DNA from: Clostridiales bacterium
Lineage (GTDB): Bacteria > Bacillota > Clostridia > Christensenellales > CAG-314
Direction: 5' to 3'
DNA: 64,000 nucleotides
NCBI GenBank assembly: GCA_022508375.1
Contig: JAFLVJ010000007.1
Location: 1-64,000, forward strand
Below, one piece after another: positions 10,076 to 18,890 of this stretch; position 1 is the stretch's first letter; each line of letters begins with the position of its first letter. A program made the position numbers and the translations under genes. The notes below the pieces were generated by a model. It had not been told where the DNA came from and searched no databases. It saw only the letters and a list, made by a program, of their open reading frames with translations.

Positions 10076-10738
10076 TTAAAAGAACACGCCGCGAGCTTGT
10101 TGCTTGATTTCCTCGGTGGTAGCAAAGGGGATACGCGTTGTGTAGCCGGCGCGAGCGGCAACTATCATCTTGGTGGGCCAAGCGTAGATGTCCGTGTTCC
10201 AACGGTTTACCGTGTCGTTGTACAGTTCGCGAGCGGCAGTAATTTCCTTTTGCAAATAGCTGTTTTGGCGCATAGCCTCTTGGATATCCTTGTGTGCTTG
10301 AAGCTCGGGATAGTTTTCCATAGCGACGCGAATTTGCGCGTACATCTTGTCAACCTGTTGTGCCACCTCGTTACGTTCACCGTCGCTATTTGCGCCACTT
10401 CTAAGCGCTGCAATCTGCGTGAAGGTGGATTTATCCAAGTCGATGGACTTTTCGAGAATCTTAGCCGTGTTTTGCAGTATCACAACGCGTTGCTCAAGAT
10501 AGTTGTCGATTTGTGACGCGTCGTGTTGAAGTTTTTGTTGAAGCTTAAGCAAATAGGTCTTCGCCTTAGTCTTCATGAACAAAAACACGATACCGGGAAT
10601 GATTCCCAATACCCACAGCATGATTTCGAAAATAAGTGAACCAACGCCCACCTTTACGGGGAGTTGTTTTGCGATGACGTTTACGTCTCTACCTTCCGCG
10701 TTTACCGGACCGGTCATTTCGTCAAGTTCGTTTGCCAT
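10076..10738 (-). CDS. LemA family protein
   Basis: N-terminal TM then long helical domain (QVDKMYAQIRVAMENYPELQAHKDIQEAMRQ..ITAARELYNDTVNRWNT). Confidence 0.85.
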   Translation of the reverse strand: MANELDEMTGPVNAEGRDVNVIAKQLPVKVGVGSLIFEIMLWVLGIIPGIVFLFMKTKAKTYLLKLQQKLQHDASQIDNYLEQRVVILQNTAKILEKSIDLDKSTFTQIAALRSGANSDGERNEVAQQVDKMYAQIRVAMENYPELQAHKDIQEAMRQNSYLQKEITAARELYNDTVNRWNTDIYAWPTKMIVAARAGYTTRIPFATTEEIKQQARGVFF

Positions 10739-10806
10739 AGTTATTCTCCTTTTATTAGTTTTATTTTTTTATTGTGATTGGTTATTGAAGTTAATGGGGT
10801 AATATT

Positions 10807-12552
10807 TTACATTAACTTAGCCCTTACTCCGCCGACGAGTATGGACGTTTCATCCGATGAATCGTCCGACGCAATATACTGCTCGCGCGTGGTATTTACC
10901 GCCTGCATCAACACTTGCGACGTCTTTTCGACGGGAATGTACTCCACCCACGGGACAGGTACAAGGTACACGTGGCCGTTACGCGCCATCTCGGGGATAT
11001 AGTCCACGTGACTTACACAGCGGTAGGCGTAAGAAGTTATTTCCGCCAGCGTACCCTGTTCGTTTACTTCGATGGGTGTTGCCTTGATTATCTGACTTGT
11101 TTCCGCTTGCTCATGAGCTAACAGTTTCTTGGAAAAATTGTTTGCCACGCTTTCCATTTCGAAGTTGCCGATATTGCTGTGCTTGGTACACTCGGTAAAT
11201 TGCTGAGTCGGAATCTCCTGTTGGTATATTGGGATGCAAAAAAGCGGCGCAAAGTCGAAATATATCGAAGCGAAATACTCCATATTGAAATCAATGAATT
11301 TTTTGCGCGCCTCTTTCAAACTGAAATGTGCAAATTGCGCAGGATTGGCGTCAATGTCAAGATCGGCACTGTGCGAGGAATAAATTACGTTTACCTTGCC
11401 TATCTTGTCGAAATTGAAGTCGTCGCCGTACGGCTCTTTGTTCCTGACAAGCTCCACCATGTTTTGTTGCGCCAATGGCGTAAACATCAAGCGGAACTGC
11501 GTTTCGTGGTTTCTGTTCTCCGCCCCAAACAACACTTCGAACTCGCTATTGGCAAGCATATTGAAGGTTTTGCCCTCCTTTACCGCCTTGCGCGACTTTT
11601 TTTCCAGACGTTTTTCACCACTGCGAACAATGGATGCAATTTGTTTATCGCCGGCGTTCTTAGGAACAACGGGACTGCGGCTAAACCTCAAGTCGGGTGC
11701 AGCGTCGTTGCCGTAGTACAGACGCGTAACAAAGTTATATACCGGTTTGGGCTTGGTTACCGTTGCAACCAACGTTTGACTGACTGTTCTTGTGTGCGAT
11801 TTGCCTTGCGAATCGGTATAGTGCTCCGTCCAACTGACGGTGAGCGTACCTGTGTATGTGTGTTGAACTATGCTCCTGATAAAGTAGCGTATTAGCAAAA
11901 ACGGATTGCCACGGGAGTTGCCCGAACGCGCACAGTAAACGGATATATCGTCTTTCCCGCTGACGTCAAGGCTGATTTTACTGTTGAAGTAATCCTGCTT
12001 GTCCTCGTCGAAATACTTGTCCAGTTGAATTTGCGGGACGGTTTCGTAAATGAGTTTGTCGGGGATGTTGAAGTCGTATTTCAAGTTGAGCGGACGCATT
12101 TGCTTCCAACCGTCCGCTTCGATTTGCTTGACCTTGACGTTAAGCTCGTTTACCACTGCGCTACCGTCTTTTATCTTGGGGTTTATGACCTTTACTATCA
12201 CCACAATCAGTGCGATGATGACACAAATTGCCACACCGGGGAGCAAAAATGTAAGGAAAAATAGCCCCTCCACGTTGTCGTAAAACATCAACGCGCAAAT
12301 AATTGCACCAAGTAAGAGAATAACTATCAGCACTATCAGGAGAGTGCGGGACGTCTTGTGCTTTGCGAGGTTTTTGTCCGCCACTTTCAACTTAGACAGG
12401 GTTTTGTCCCTTTCCGTCATAAGTAAGGCGTTTTCCTCGGCGTTTACACCCGACTCCGCCACAAGCCTGTCAAAGTATTCCTCCGTAAGCTCACGGTGCT
12501 TATCTTTGAACTCGTTATTAAATTGTTGAATGGGTTGCAAAATTTCGCTCAT
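10807..12552 (-). CDS. Large membrane protein of unknown function, LemA-linked
   Basis: 581 aa with two adjacent TM segments near the N-terminus; directly upstream of lemA-like gene. Confidence 0.5.
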   Translation of the reverse strand: MSEILQPIQQFNNEFKDKHRELTEEYFDRLVAESGVNAEENALLMTERDKTLSKLKVADKNLAKHKTSRTLLIVLIVILLLGAIICALMFYDNVEGLFFLTFLLPGVAICVIIALIVVIVKVINPKIKDGSAVVNELNVKVKQIEADGWKQMRPLNLKYDFNIPDKLIYETVPQIQLDKYFDEDKQDYFNSKISLDVSGKDDISVYCARSGNSRGNPFLLIRYFIRSIVQHTYTGTLTVSWTEHYTDSQGKSHTRTVSQTLVATVTKPKPVYNFVTRLYYGNDAAPDLRFSRSPVVPKNAGDKQIASIVRSGEKRLEKKSRKAVKEGKTFNMLANSEFEVLFGAENRNHETQFRLMFTPLAQQNMVELVRNKEPYGDDFNFDKIGKVNVIYSSHSADLDIDANPAQFAHFSLKEARKKFIDFNMEYFASIYFDFAPLFCIPIYQQEIPTQQFTECTKHSNIGNFEMESVANNFSKKLLAHEQAETSQIIKATPIEVNEQGTLAEITSYAYRCVSHVDYIPEMARNGHVYLVPVPWVEYIPVEKTSQVLMQAVNTTREQYIASDDSSDETSILVGGVRAKLM

Positions 12553-12758
12553 TTGTCCTTCTTGGGAAGCTTATGTTTGTTGCCCTTCTCATCCATGATG
12601 TAAGTGTTGTCCAATACCTGCACTACTCCCTGACGCCACTCGGCAATGTATTCCTGCCTGAGGCGTTGTTGTTCCTGCTTTTCCTCCTCGGTCAAGCCCT
12701 CGGGAGTCTTGGACTTACGAGCAAGTTCGTTTATGCGTTGTATTTTATCTTCTAACAT
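12549..12758 (-). CDS. DUF896 family protein
   Basis: MLEDKIQRINELARKSKTPEGLTEEEKQEQQRLRQEYI is typical of DUF896/YnzC-like proteins. Confidence 0.85.
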   Translation of the reverse strand: MLEDKIQRINELARKSKTPEGLTEEEKQEQQRLRQEYIAEWRQGVVQVLDNTYIMDEKGNKHKLPKKDK

Positions 12759-12943
12759 GTAATTTATTCCTTATAGCTGAGATATAACAAATATAACATA
12801 CTTATGAACAAATGTCAAATTACGTTTAGCAAGACTTACAATTTAATGCTCGACAAGTATTAACCTGCGCGTTTAATCGGATATGACAAAATACGCTATA
12901 AATAAACACTTGCAAAAATTGCGCCACTGGTGTATAATACATT

Positions 12944-13212
12944 CACTGCGCTAGGCGGGGAGCTAGCGGTGCCCTGTTACTCACAATCCGCTACAGTGGG
13001 GCTGAATGTTGCAGGCGGCTTTCGGCGTGGAAAGCTGGAACCGGCAAGGAGTGTTGATACCAAGGTCTTGTGCAACGTGAGGCTGTTAACCGTGTCAGGA
13101 TGGGAACATAGCAGCACTACGCAGTTCGAGCGTGTGCCACAAGGTAGCTTTGGAGTAGCCACCTACCGGGATACCGTTTCGGCGTCGTCTGTCAACTGCA
13201 AATGCGCAGCTT
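12944..13212 (+). ncRNA. ffs: Signal recognition particle RNA, large bacterial type
   Basis: GCGCTAGGCGGGGAGCTAGCGGTGCCCTGTTAC 5' domain; domain IV GTCAGG-ATG-GGAA-CAT-AGCAGCAC; 5' CTGCGC pairs with 3' GCGCAG; promoter TTGCAA-N17-TATAAT at 12910-12938. Confidence 0.92.
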
Positions 13213-13224
13213 TTGAAAAAAACA

Positions 13225-13266
13225 CCCCATATTGCTACACAACGGCAATATGGGGTTATTTTTTGT
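13225..13266 (+). terminator. Terminator of SRP RNA, probably bidirectional with sigE
   Basis: CCCCATATTG..CAATATGGGGTTATTTTTT; minus strand also ends in a T-run. Confidence 0.85.
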
Positions 13267-13298
13267 TTGTGCGCCTCGCCTACCTCGTTTATAACTGC

Positions 13299-14003
13299 TC
13301 ACACGAGCTTTCCTATTTCTCGTTTTAGACGGTTTATTATCTTTTTTTCTAACCGCGATATGTACGACTGGGAAATGCCTAGCAGATCGGCAACTTCCTT
13401 TTGCGTGCGTTCGTCCTCACCGTCCAAGCCAAAGCGCATTTCGATGATTTGCTGTTCACGCTTGGATAGCCTTGCCAACCCTTCCGTAAGCAACTGGCGC
13501 TCTACCTGTCCCTCGACGTGCGTGTATATCGCGTCGGTATCGGTACCCAGGATATCCGCCAAAAGCAATTCGTTACCTTCGCCGTCAACGTTTAACGGTT
13601 CGTCAAGGCTAACTTCTGCTTTGCGTTTGGATAGCTTGCGCAGATACATCAGTATTTCGTTTTCGATGCAGCGACTGGCGTATGTGGCAAGCTTGATTTG
13701 TTTTTCCGGCTTGAAGCTGTTGATTGCCTTGATAAGTCCAATGGTACCGACGGATACAAGATCCTCCATATCCAGACCGCTGCTTTCAAATTTTTTGGCG
13801 AGAAAAACCACAAGCCTAAGATTGTGCTCTACAAGTTTGTCCTTTGCATCGTTGTCGCCGTTGGCAGTTTTAATGAGCAGTTCGCTTTCCTCTTCGGGGG
13901 ATAACGGGTGCGGTAACGCCTCCGACCCGCAAAGATAATGCACCGCCGCCTGTGACAGCGACAGCCTTTCCAATAACTTTTTGAGAAAATCTATTAGTTT
14001 CAT
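13299..14003 (-). CDS. sigE: RNA polymerase sporulation sigma factor SigE
   Basis: Sigma-70 regions 2-4 (LVSVGTIGLIKAINSFKPEKQIKLATYASRCIENEILMYLR; YISRLEKKIINRLK); follows spoIIGA. Confidence 0.93.
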   Translation of the reverse strand: MKLIDFLKKLLERLSLSQAAVHYLCGSEALPHPLSPEEESELLIKTANGDNDAKDKLVEHNLRLVVFLAKKFESSGLDMEDLVSVGTIGLIKAINSFKPEKQIKLATYASRCIENEILMYLRKLSKRKAEVSLDEPLNVDGEGNELLLADILGTDTDAIYTHVEGQVERQLLTEGLARLSKREQQIIEMRFGLDGEDERTQKEVADLLGISQSYISRLEKKIINRLKREIGKLV

Positions 14004-14004
14004 T

Positions 14005-14796
14005 TTATACCCCCTTGTTACCAAATTCGCATGATAAGATAACGTTGTATATCGTTTGACATTTTTGAGCGGGCAACGCTAAATACACCTGACGTTCTAT
14101 CCCGTTGCAAATTACCGTTCCAACAATTGCCTTGACTGTCGAGCAGCCCGTAACGGTGGTAACCTCGATATCCACCGCATGACCGTGAAGCGTTTTTTCG
14201 GCGAAGTAACGGGTAAAGCCGACGAAATTTTTGGTCACGAAGCACACAGGTAATCCTTCGTGGGTAAGAGTGTTTCCGCTATCGATAAAACCGCTCAAAT
14301 TGTAGTTTTTGTCCAGTTTCACCACTATTTTCGCCAAATGGGGAGAAATTTTTTTGACTTGACGGACATACGTCACAACGCTGTAACAAATAAATCCCGC
14401 AAGCGCGACCGCCAACACGTAAACAAACAGAGGTACGCGCATCTGGTAAAACTCTCCGCTAGACGTTAAGTAATCCACGTTGAACAGATTGAACAATCCC
14501 GTAATGGCACCACCCAACACAAAGGTATATGCCGTCGTAAGCAAAATATGCCAAAAAAGTTTTTTGCCAAAGCCCACCGCAACGATACACATCAATACAA
14601 GACACGCCGTCTTGAATAGATACGTCCAAAACCCCGTGATGTAAACGCTTACAACAGCGCACGCCGTCCCTACCGCTCCGCCTAAAAACATGCGGTATTT
14701 TTTGTAAGGAATTCGTAGCGTAACGGTCGCCATCCATATTAGCAGCGTGTCAATTACCATATTATCTGCCACGACGTACTCAATGTAGATGTTCAT
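14005..14796 (-). CDS. spoIIGA: Sigma-E processing peptidase SpoIIGA
   Basis: MNIYIEYVVADNMVIDTLLIW membrane N-terminus, aspartyl-like FIDSGNTL motif, adjacent to sigE; internal ATG at 14796. Confidence 0.9.
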   Translation of the reverse strand: MNIYIEYVVADNMVIDTLLIWMATVTLRIPYKKYRMFLGGAVGTACAVVSVYITGFWTYLFKTACLVLMCIVAVGFGKKLFWHILLTTAYTFVLGGAITGLFNLFNVDYLTSSGEFYQMRVPLFVYVLAVALAGFICYSVVTYVRQVKKISPHLAKIVVKLDKNYNLSGFIDSGNTLTHEGLPVCFVTKNFVGFTRYFAEKTLHGHAVDIEVTTVTGCSTVKAIVGTVICNGIERQVYLALPAQKCQTIYNVILSCEFGNKGV

Positions 14797-14986
14797 GACA
14801 TTATTGTATTGATAGTAAGTGAGGATATATTGGAATGTTTTGTAGAAATTACTCGTGTATTCCGAAAAAGATTCCCCGCTCACGCTCCCTCTTCGAGAGT
14901 CACTTTTTCGGGACACACTCGTACTTGGTGTTGCGGGCTGCGTACTTTGTTTCAGTTGCTAACTTTATATTTAAAACTAAAAAGTT

Positions 14987-15007
14987 CCCCTTGATATTTT
15001 CAAGGGG
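14987..15007 (-). terminator. Terminator downstream of element copy A
   Basis: CCCCTTGatattttCAAGGGG with T-rich tail on minus strand. Confidence 0.75.
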
Positions 15008-15019
15008 ATACTTATTTTC

Positions 15020-15142
15020 CATGATATGGTAGAATCGAGCAAGACGAGGCAAGCGAGGAAAACTTGAAGGAGTGTACTAGACGTACATGACTGAAAGTTG
15101 CCACAGCTTAACAAAGTATTGCGAAGCTTATACCGTATTATG
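15020..15142 (-). repeat. 3'-UTR element copy A (subfamily I)
   Basis: ATGATATGGTA pairs with TACCGTATTAT (gene end); core CGAGCAAGACGAGGC..GTGTACTAGACGTACAT..AACAAAGTATTGCGAAGCTTATA. Confidence 0.85.
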
Positions 15143-15821
15143 CATCTACTTCGTATTCGCGGTATATGGTTCCGTTTACATACGGAGTGGGGTCAACTTT
15201 TACACCGTTTACTGCTACTTCAAGGTGAACGTGCGCTCCGTCAACGTATTCGGTCGAGGCAGATATACTTGCTTCGCCTATTACGTCGCCCTGTTGCAGT
15301 TTTTGTCCGGCTTTGACCGCAACGTTTTGCAATGACGCGTAAGTTGCTATTACATTATCGCCATGGTCGATAACAACGTAGTCACCGTGGTTGTACGTCG
15401 AACCTACTTTTAATACCGTTCCTTCAAACATCGAAACCACTTCACTTCCTTCGCTGGCGAGCAAATCCAACGCCTTGTGTGTTTCCCACAGTTCGAGCGT
15501 GCTGTTAAATACGAACATGTTATCGCCACTGTCAGTAAAGTCCATGCCTATTGCTGTGTACCTAACGGGAGCTGCAAAGTAAACTTGAACCTTTTTCTTG
15601 CTGGGTGTAGATGGCTTGTCGTCATCGGGTTTGTTGCTGCCGGGATTATCGTCGTTGGGATTGTTTACCACAGGATCGTCGGGAATAACGGGCGTATTTC
15701 TCGACAGCGTAACAGCAAGCACAACCGCCGTGATTGCCAGCACACAAAAGATGAGCAAAAGCAGCGCCGCATTGTTGCGCAAAAATCTTCTAAATTTGCT
15801 TGGTTGTTTTGTATTGTTCAT
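15138..15821 (-). CDS. Membrane-anchored M23 peptidase-domain protein (SpoIIQ-like)
   Basis: N-terminal TM, proline/Asp linker, M23 motifs HKALDL and HVHLEV; next to spoIIGA-sigE. Confidence 0.75.
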   Translation of the reverse strand: MNNTKQPSKFRRFLRNNAALLLLIFCVLAITAVVLAVTLSRNTPVIPDDPVVNNPNDDNPGSNKPDDDKPSTPSKKKVQVYFAAPVRYTAIGMDFTDSGDNMFVFNSTLELWETHKALDLLASEGSEVVSMFEGTVLKVGSTYNHGDYVVIDHGDNVIATYASLQNVAVKAGQKLQQGDVIGEASISASTEYVDGAHVHLEVAVNGVKVDPTPYVNGTIYREYEVDA

Positions 15822-15911
15822 TTGATGCCTCCAAATATTTGTTTGGTGAGATTGTTCCCTTTTTACACGTTTTTATACCTTGGGGTAGTTTTTTTAGTTG
15901 GTGATGAAAAA

Positions 15912-16373
15912 TCAGTACTCCCCAAGTATCAGCGGACATCCTACTGTCACGGTGCCGTCCTTGTAGGCAATTTGCACGTTTACCCTTGCTCCGTCCAAGG
16001 TTACTCCACCCGTCAGCTTTGGACTGTTGCCACACAACACAAGCAGTCCATCAAGATTGAGCGTTGAAGTTACCTTCACGTTAAACAGTTGCGCAACGCG
16101 CTCCACGTCATTGTAGGTTCCGCAAAAACTTACGCTGAAACCGTCAAGGTCACGGCAACGCGCAAGCGCGCTATCCATTTCGGCAACGCTACAGCGAACA
16201 ATTTTTCCGCTGCCGACGTCGATACAATCCAGGTCGGTTGCGCGACAGTATATCGATACAGTAGCGTCTGCACTGATTTGTTCGGCGTAAGCGTCTAAGC
16301 CTCGGGGCATGAAGTACGTCAACACCGCCACTATTACCGTTGTTAATACAAGTGTAAAGATAAAACGTTTCAT
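15912..16373 (-). CDS. Exported protein of unknown function
   Basis: 153 aa with N-terminal TM/signal; precedes the M23 gene. Confidence 0.5.
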   Translation of the reverse strand: MKRFIFTLVLTTVIVAVLTYFMPRGLDAYAEQISADATVSIYCRATDLDCIDVGSGKIVRCSVAEMDSALARCRDLDGFSVSFCGTYNDVERVAQLFNVKVTSTLNLDGLLVLCGNSPKLTGGVTLDGARVNVQIAYKDGTVTVGCPLILGEY

Positions 16374-16480
16374 TTTTCACCACAGTAGGGAAATTATCAT
16401 CCCATGTGGCTACATTGTTGACTGCAAACAAAATAAAAATACGCGTAAATAATGATTTGCTAAAATACGACAAAATAAAA

Positions 16481-16508
16481 AAGGCTTCCCTTGCGCATGG
16501 GAGCCTTT
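16481..16508 (-). terminator. Terminator of prs
   Basis: AAGGCTCCCATGCGCAAGGGAAGCCTTTTTTATTTTG on minus strand. Confidence 0.85.
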
Positions 16509-16561
16509 GTATGAAAGATTATATGTTGAAGATAAATTATTTTTCTATTAGAACTTTATTA

Positions 16562-17515
16562 CTAATCGTACAATTTAGATACCGGTAAATCGGTATAAAC
16601 ACGCTCAATCGCTTCCGCGAAGGTGTCGGCAACGCTGACGACTTCAATCTTGCTTATCTTTTTACTTTCGGGCAAATCGATTGTATCCAGTACTATCAAC
16701 TTGGATATAGCGCTCTTTTCCAGTCGCTCGATGGCAGGTCCTGAAAGTACCGCATGCGTACAGCATGCAATAACTTCCTTTGCGCCGTGATTCATAAGCG
16801 CCTCGGCGCCTTGGCAAATAGTTCCTCCTGTGTCAATCATGTCGTCAAGCATCAAGCACGTGCGACCCTTGACGTCGCCGATTACGTTCATCACTTCCAT
16901 TACGTTTGCCTGCGGACGGCGTTTGTCGATGATAGCAAGCGGAACATTAAACTTAGAAGCCATCGCGCGGGAACGCACCACGCTTCCCGTATCGGGACTG
17001 ACAATAGTCAAGTTATCGGCAACGCCCGTCTTGCGGATATACCTTGAAATTACCGACTCGCCCTTTAGGTTATCTACAGGAATGTTGAAAAAGCCCTGCA
17101 CCTGACTGCTGTGCAAATCCATTGTAAGCACGCGATTGGCGCCTGCTGTCTGCAAGATATCCGCCACAAGCTTTGCTGAAATGGGGTCGCGACTGCGTGC
17201 CTTGCGGTCCTGACGCGCGTAACCGAAGTACGGCATTACAGCTGTGATACGGCCTGCGGAGGCGCGCTTGCAAGCGTCCATGATGATTAAAAGCTCCATC
17301 AGGTTGTCGTTGACGGGAGTGTTGGTTGACTGCACAATAAACACGTCGCAACCGCGCACCGACTCCTTGATGTTTACGCAAGTTTCACCGTCGGAGAACT
17401 TGCCCACCTCGAGTTTGCCCAGCTCCAAATCAAGCCGAGAACAGATTTCCTTTGCCAATTTTTGGCTGGAATTACCTGCAAAAATCTTAATTGCGCCGTG
17501 TATTTGATTGAGCAT
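16562..17515 (-). CDS. prs: Ribose-phosphate pyrophosphokinase
   Basis: FVQSTNTPVNDNLMELLIMIDA-type motifs; PYFGYARQDRK; DDMIDTGGT PRPP motif. Confidence 0.95.
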   Translation of the reverse strand: MLNQIHGAIKIFAGNSSQKLAKEICSRLDLELGKLEVGKFSDGETCVNIKESVRGCDVFIVQSTNTPVNDNLMELLIIMDACKRASAGRITAVMPYFGYARQDRKARSRDPISAKLVADILQTAGANRVLTMDLHSSQVQGFFNIPVDNLKGESVISRYIRKTGVADNLTIVSPDTGSVVRSRAMASKFNVPLAIIDKRRPQANVMEVMNVIGDVKGRTCLMLDDMIDTGGTICQGAEALMNHGAKEVIACCTHAVLSGPAIERLEKSAISKLIVLDTIDLPESKKISKIEVVSVADTFAEAIERVYTDLPVSKLYD

Positions 17516-17657
17516 AACAACTTTCCCCTGTTTTGCTAAATATTACAAGATAATTGTAACTATTGCGTTAAAAAGTGTCAAGCAAAGAGAAAGCGTAAAA
17601 CATAAAAAAGAATTTTATTAAGCATATGTACACACTCGCATATGAGCGAGTGGTAGC

Positions 17658-17816
17658 CTAATAAGACTGTTTTTCTTCATAGTCTTTACAGTAGTGAGCC
17701 GTTTCGCAGTCGTCACAGGGAGTGACGGTAATTTGCGAAAGCTTACAACAGCACTGCGCGTTGTCGTGATACTTGCATGCATACACGTCACACATTATAG
17801 TTTGTTGGTTTTTCAT
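17658..17816 (-). CDS. DUF1540-like Cys-rich small protein
   Basis: MKNQQTIMCDVYACKYHDNAQCCCKLSQITV..DCETAHYCKDYE. Confidence 0.75.
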   Translation of the reverse strand: MKNQQTIMCDVYACKYHDNAQCCCKLSQITVTPCDDCETAHYCKDYEEKQSY

Positions 17817-17933
17817 GATACACCTCCTGCTAAGATTGTGAGCATTTTGCCGCAAAACAATACTCATATAACGACGTTGTATTGACTTGGGGCAAAAATT
17901 ATTATATAATATAAACAACAAGGAGAAATCAAC

Positions 17934-18371
17934 ATGAAAATACTGTTACTACAAGACGTAAAAGGTCAAGGTAAAAAAGGTGAAATCATAAACGTATCCG
18001 ACGGATACGCCAATAACTTTTTGCTCAAAAAGGGACTGGGCGTAATTGCTACCGCGGACAAAATAAACTCCGTCGATATCCACAACAAGGCAGTGGAAAA
18101 ACAAAAGGCAGCCGAACGTCAAAAGGCACAGGAGGACGCTAACCGTCTCAAGGGACAAACGGTGACTATCGTTGCATCCACCGGCTCACAGGGCAAGATG
18201 TACGGTAGCATAACCAATAAGGAAATTGCCGAGGAACTGACAAAAATGGGCTACCCTGTAGATAAAAAACAGGTTGTATTAAAAGACCCCATCCGTCAAA
18301 AAGGCAACTATACCGTAACCGTCAAGATGTACGCGGAAATCTCCACCACCGTCAACATCGTAGTTGAGTAA
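17934..18371 (+). CDS. rplI: 50S ribosomal protein L9
   Basis: MKILLLQDVKGQGKKGEIINVSDGYANNFLLKKGLG signature. Confidence 0.97.
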   Translation: MKILLLQDVKGQGKKGEIINVSDGYANNFLLKKGLGVIATADKINSVDIHNKAVEKQKAAERQKAQEDANRLKGQTVTIVASTGSQGKMYGSITNKEIAEELTKMGYPVDKKQVVLKDPIRQKGNYTVTVKMYAEISTTVNIVVE

Positions 18372-18442
18372 GAGCTTATAAGTCCTCACTCCTGTTGAAA
18401 TTTATATAACGAAACACTTTCATCTCTTTAATTTATTAAGCG

Positions 18443-18477
18443 ACACATTGCTTTTACGCAGTGTGTTCTTTTTTTAC
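18443..18477 (+). terminator. Terminator of rplI
   Basis: ACACATTGCttttacGCAGTGTGTTCTTTTTTT. Confidence 0.85.
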
Positions 18478-18546
18478 GCTTTTATTAAGGTTGGTTTCAG
18501 TCAAGTGAGTAAATAGGACATTTTTTTACCTATTATTTTTATTTCC

Positions 18547-18592
18547 TTACAGCAAAATGCTGTAAACAATTATTACAACAGCAAATGGCTGT
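18547..18592 (+). promoter_or_regulatory. Tandem inverted-repeat operators upstream of XRE regulator
   Basis: TTACAGC-aaaat-GCTGTAA (18547-18565) and ACAGC-aaatg-GCTGT (18578-18592). Confidence 0.7.
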
Positions 18593-18639
18593 ACAATTTA
18601 ATAGTAAACATTTGTTAAACAATTGTATCGGAAGAAAGT

Positions 18640-18846
18640 ATGAATAATTTTGCTCGGCGACTGAAAGAGTTGCGCACAGAAAACAACTACACACAAAACT
18701 ACGTTGCTACAAGATTGGGAATTCGTCAGCAGTCTTACGTAAGATACGAAAATGGGAGCGGAGAACCCTCCCTAGGTACTTTGATTGCCATTGCCAAGCT
18801 TTACAACGTATCAACAGACTATCTACTTGGGTTGACGGAATATTAG
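18640..18846 (+). CDS. Small XRE-family HTH transcriptional regulator
   Basis: 68 aa LKELRTENNYTQNYVATRLGIRQQSYVRYENGSGEPSLGTLIAIAKLYNVSTDYLLGL. Confidence 0.85.
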   Translation: MNNFARRLKELRTENNYTQNYVATRLGIRQQSYVRYENGSGEPSLGTLIAIAKLYNVSTDYLLGLTEY

Positions 18847-18890
18847 GCGGACAACTTACATTTGAAAGCAATTGAATTTGGAAACGAAAA

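Noticed and set aside
11179-11895. 238-aa plus-strand ORF and similar long antisense ORFs (e.g. 22974..23780, 41161..42060, 57892..58683, 60740..61504)
   Set aside because: All lie opposite strongly supported minus-strand genes; shadow ORFs of a biased codon composition.
17620-17657. CACTCGC-N-GCGAGTG hairpin near DUF1540 as a special element
   Set aside because: Most simply a weak terminator downstream of the minus-strand gene; no similarity to the repeat family beyond short GCGAG.
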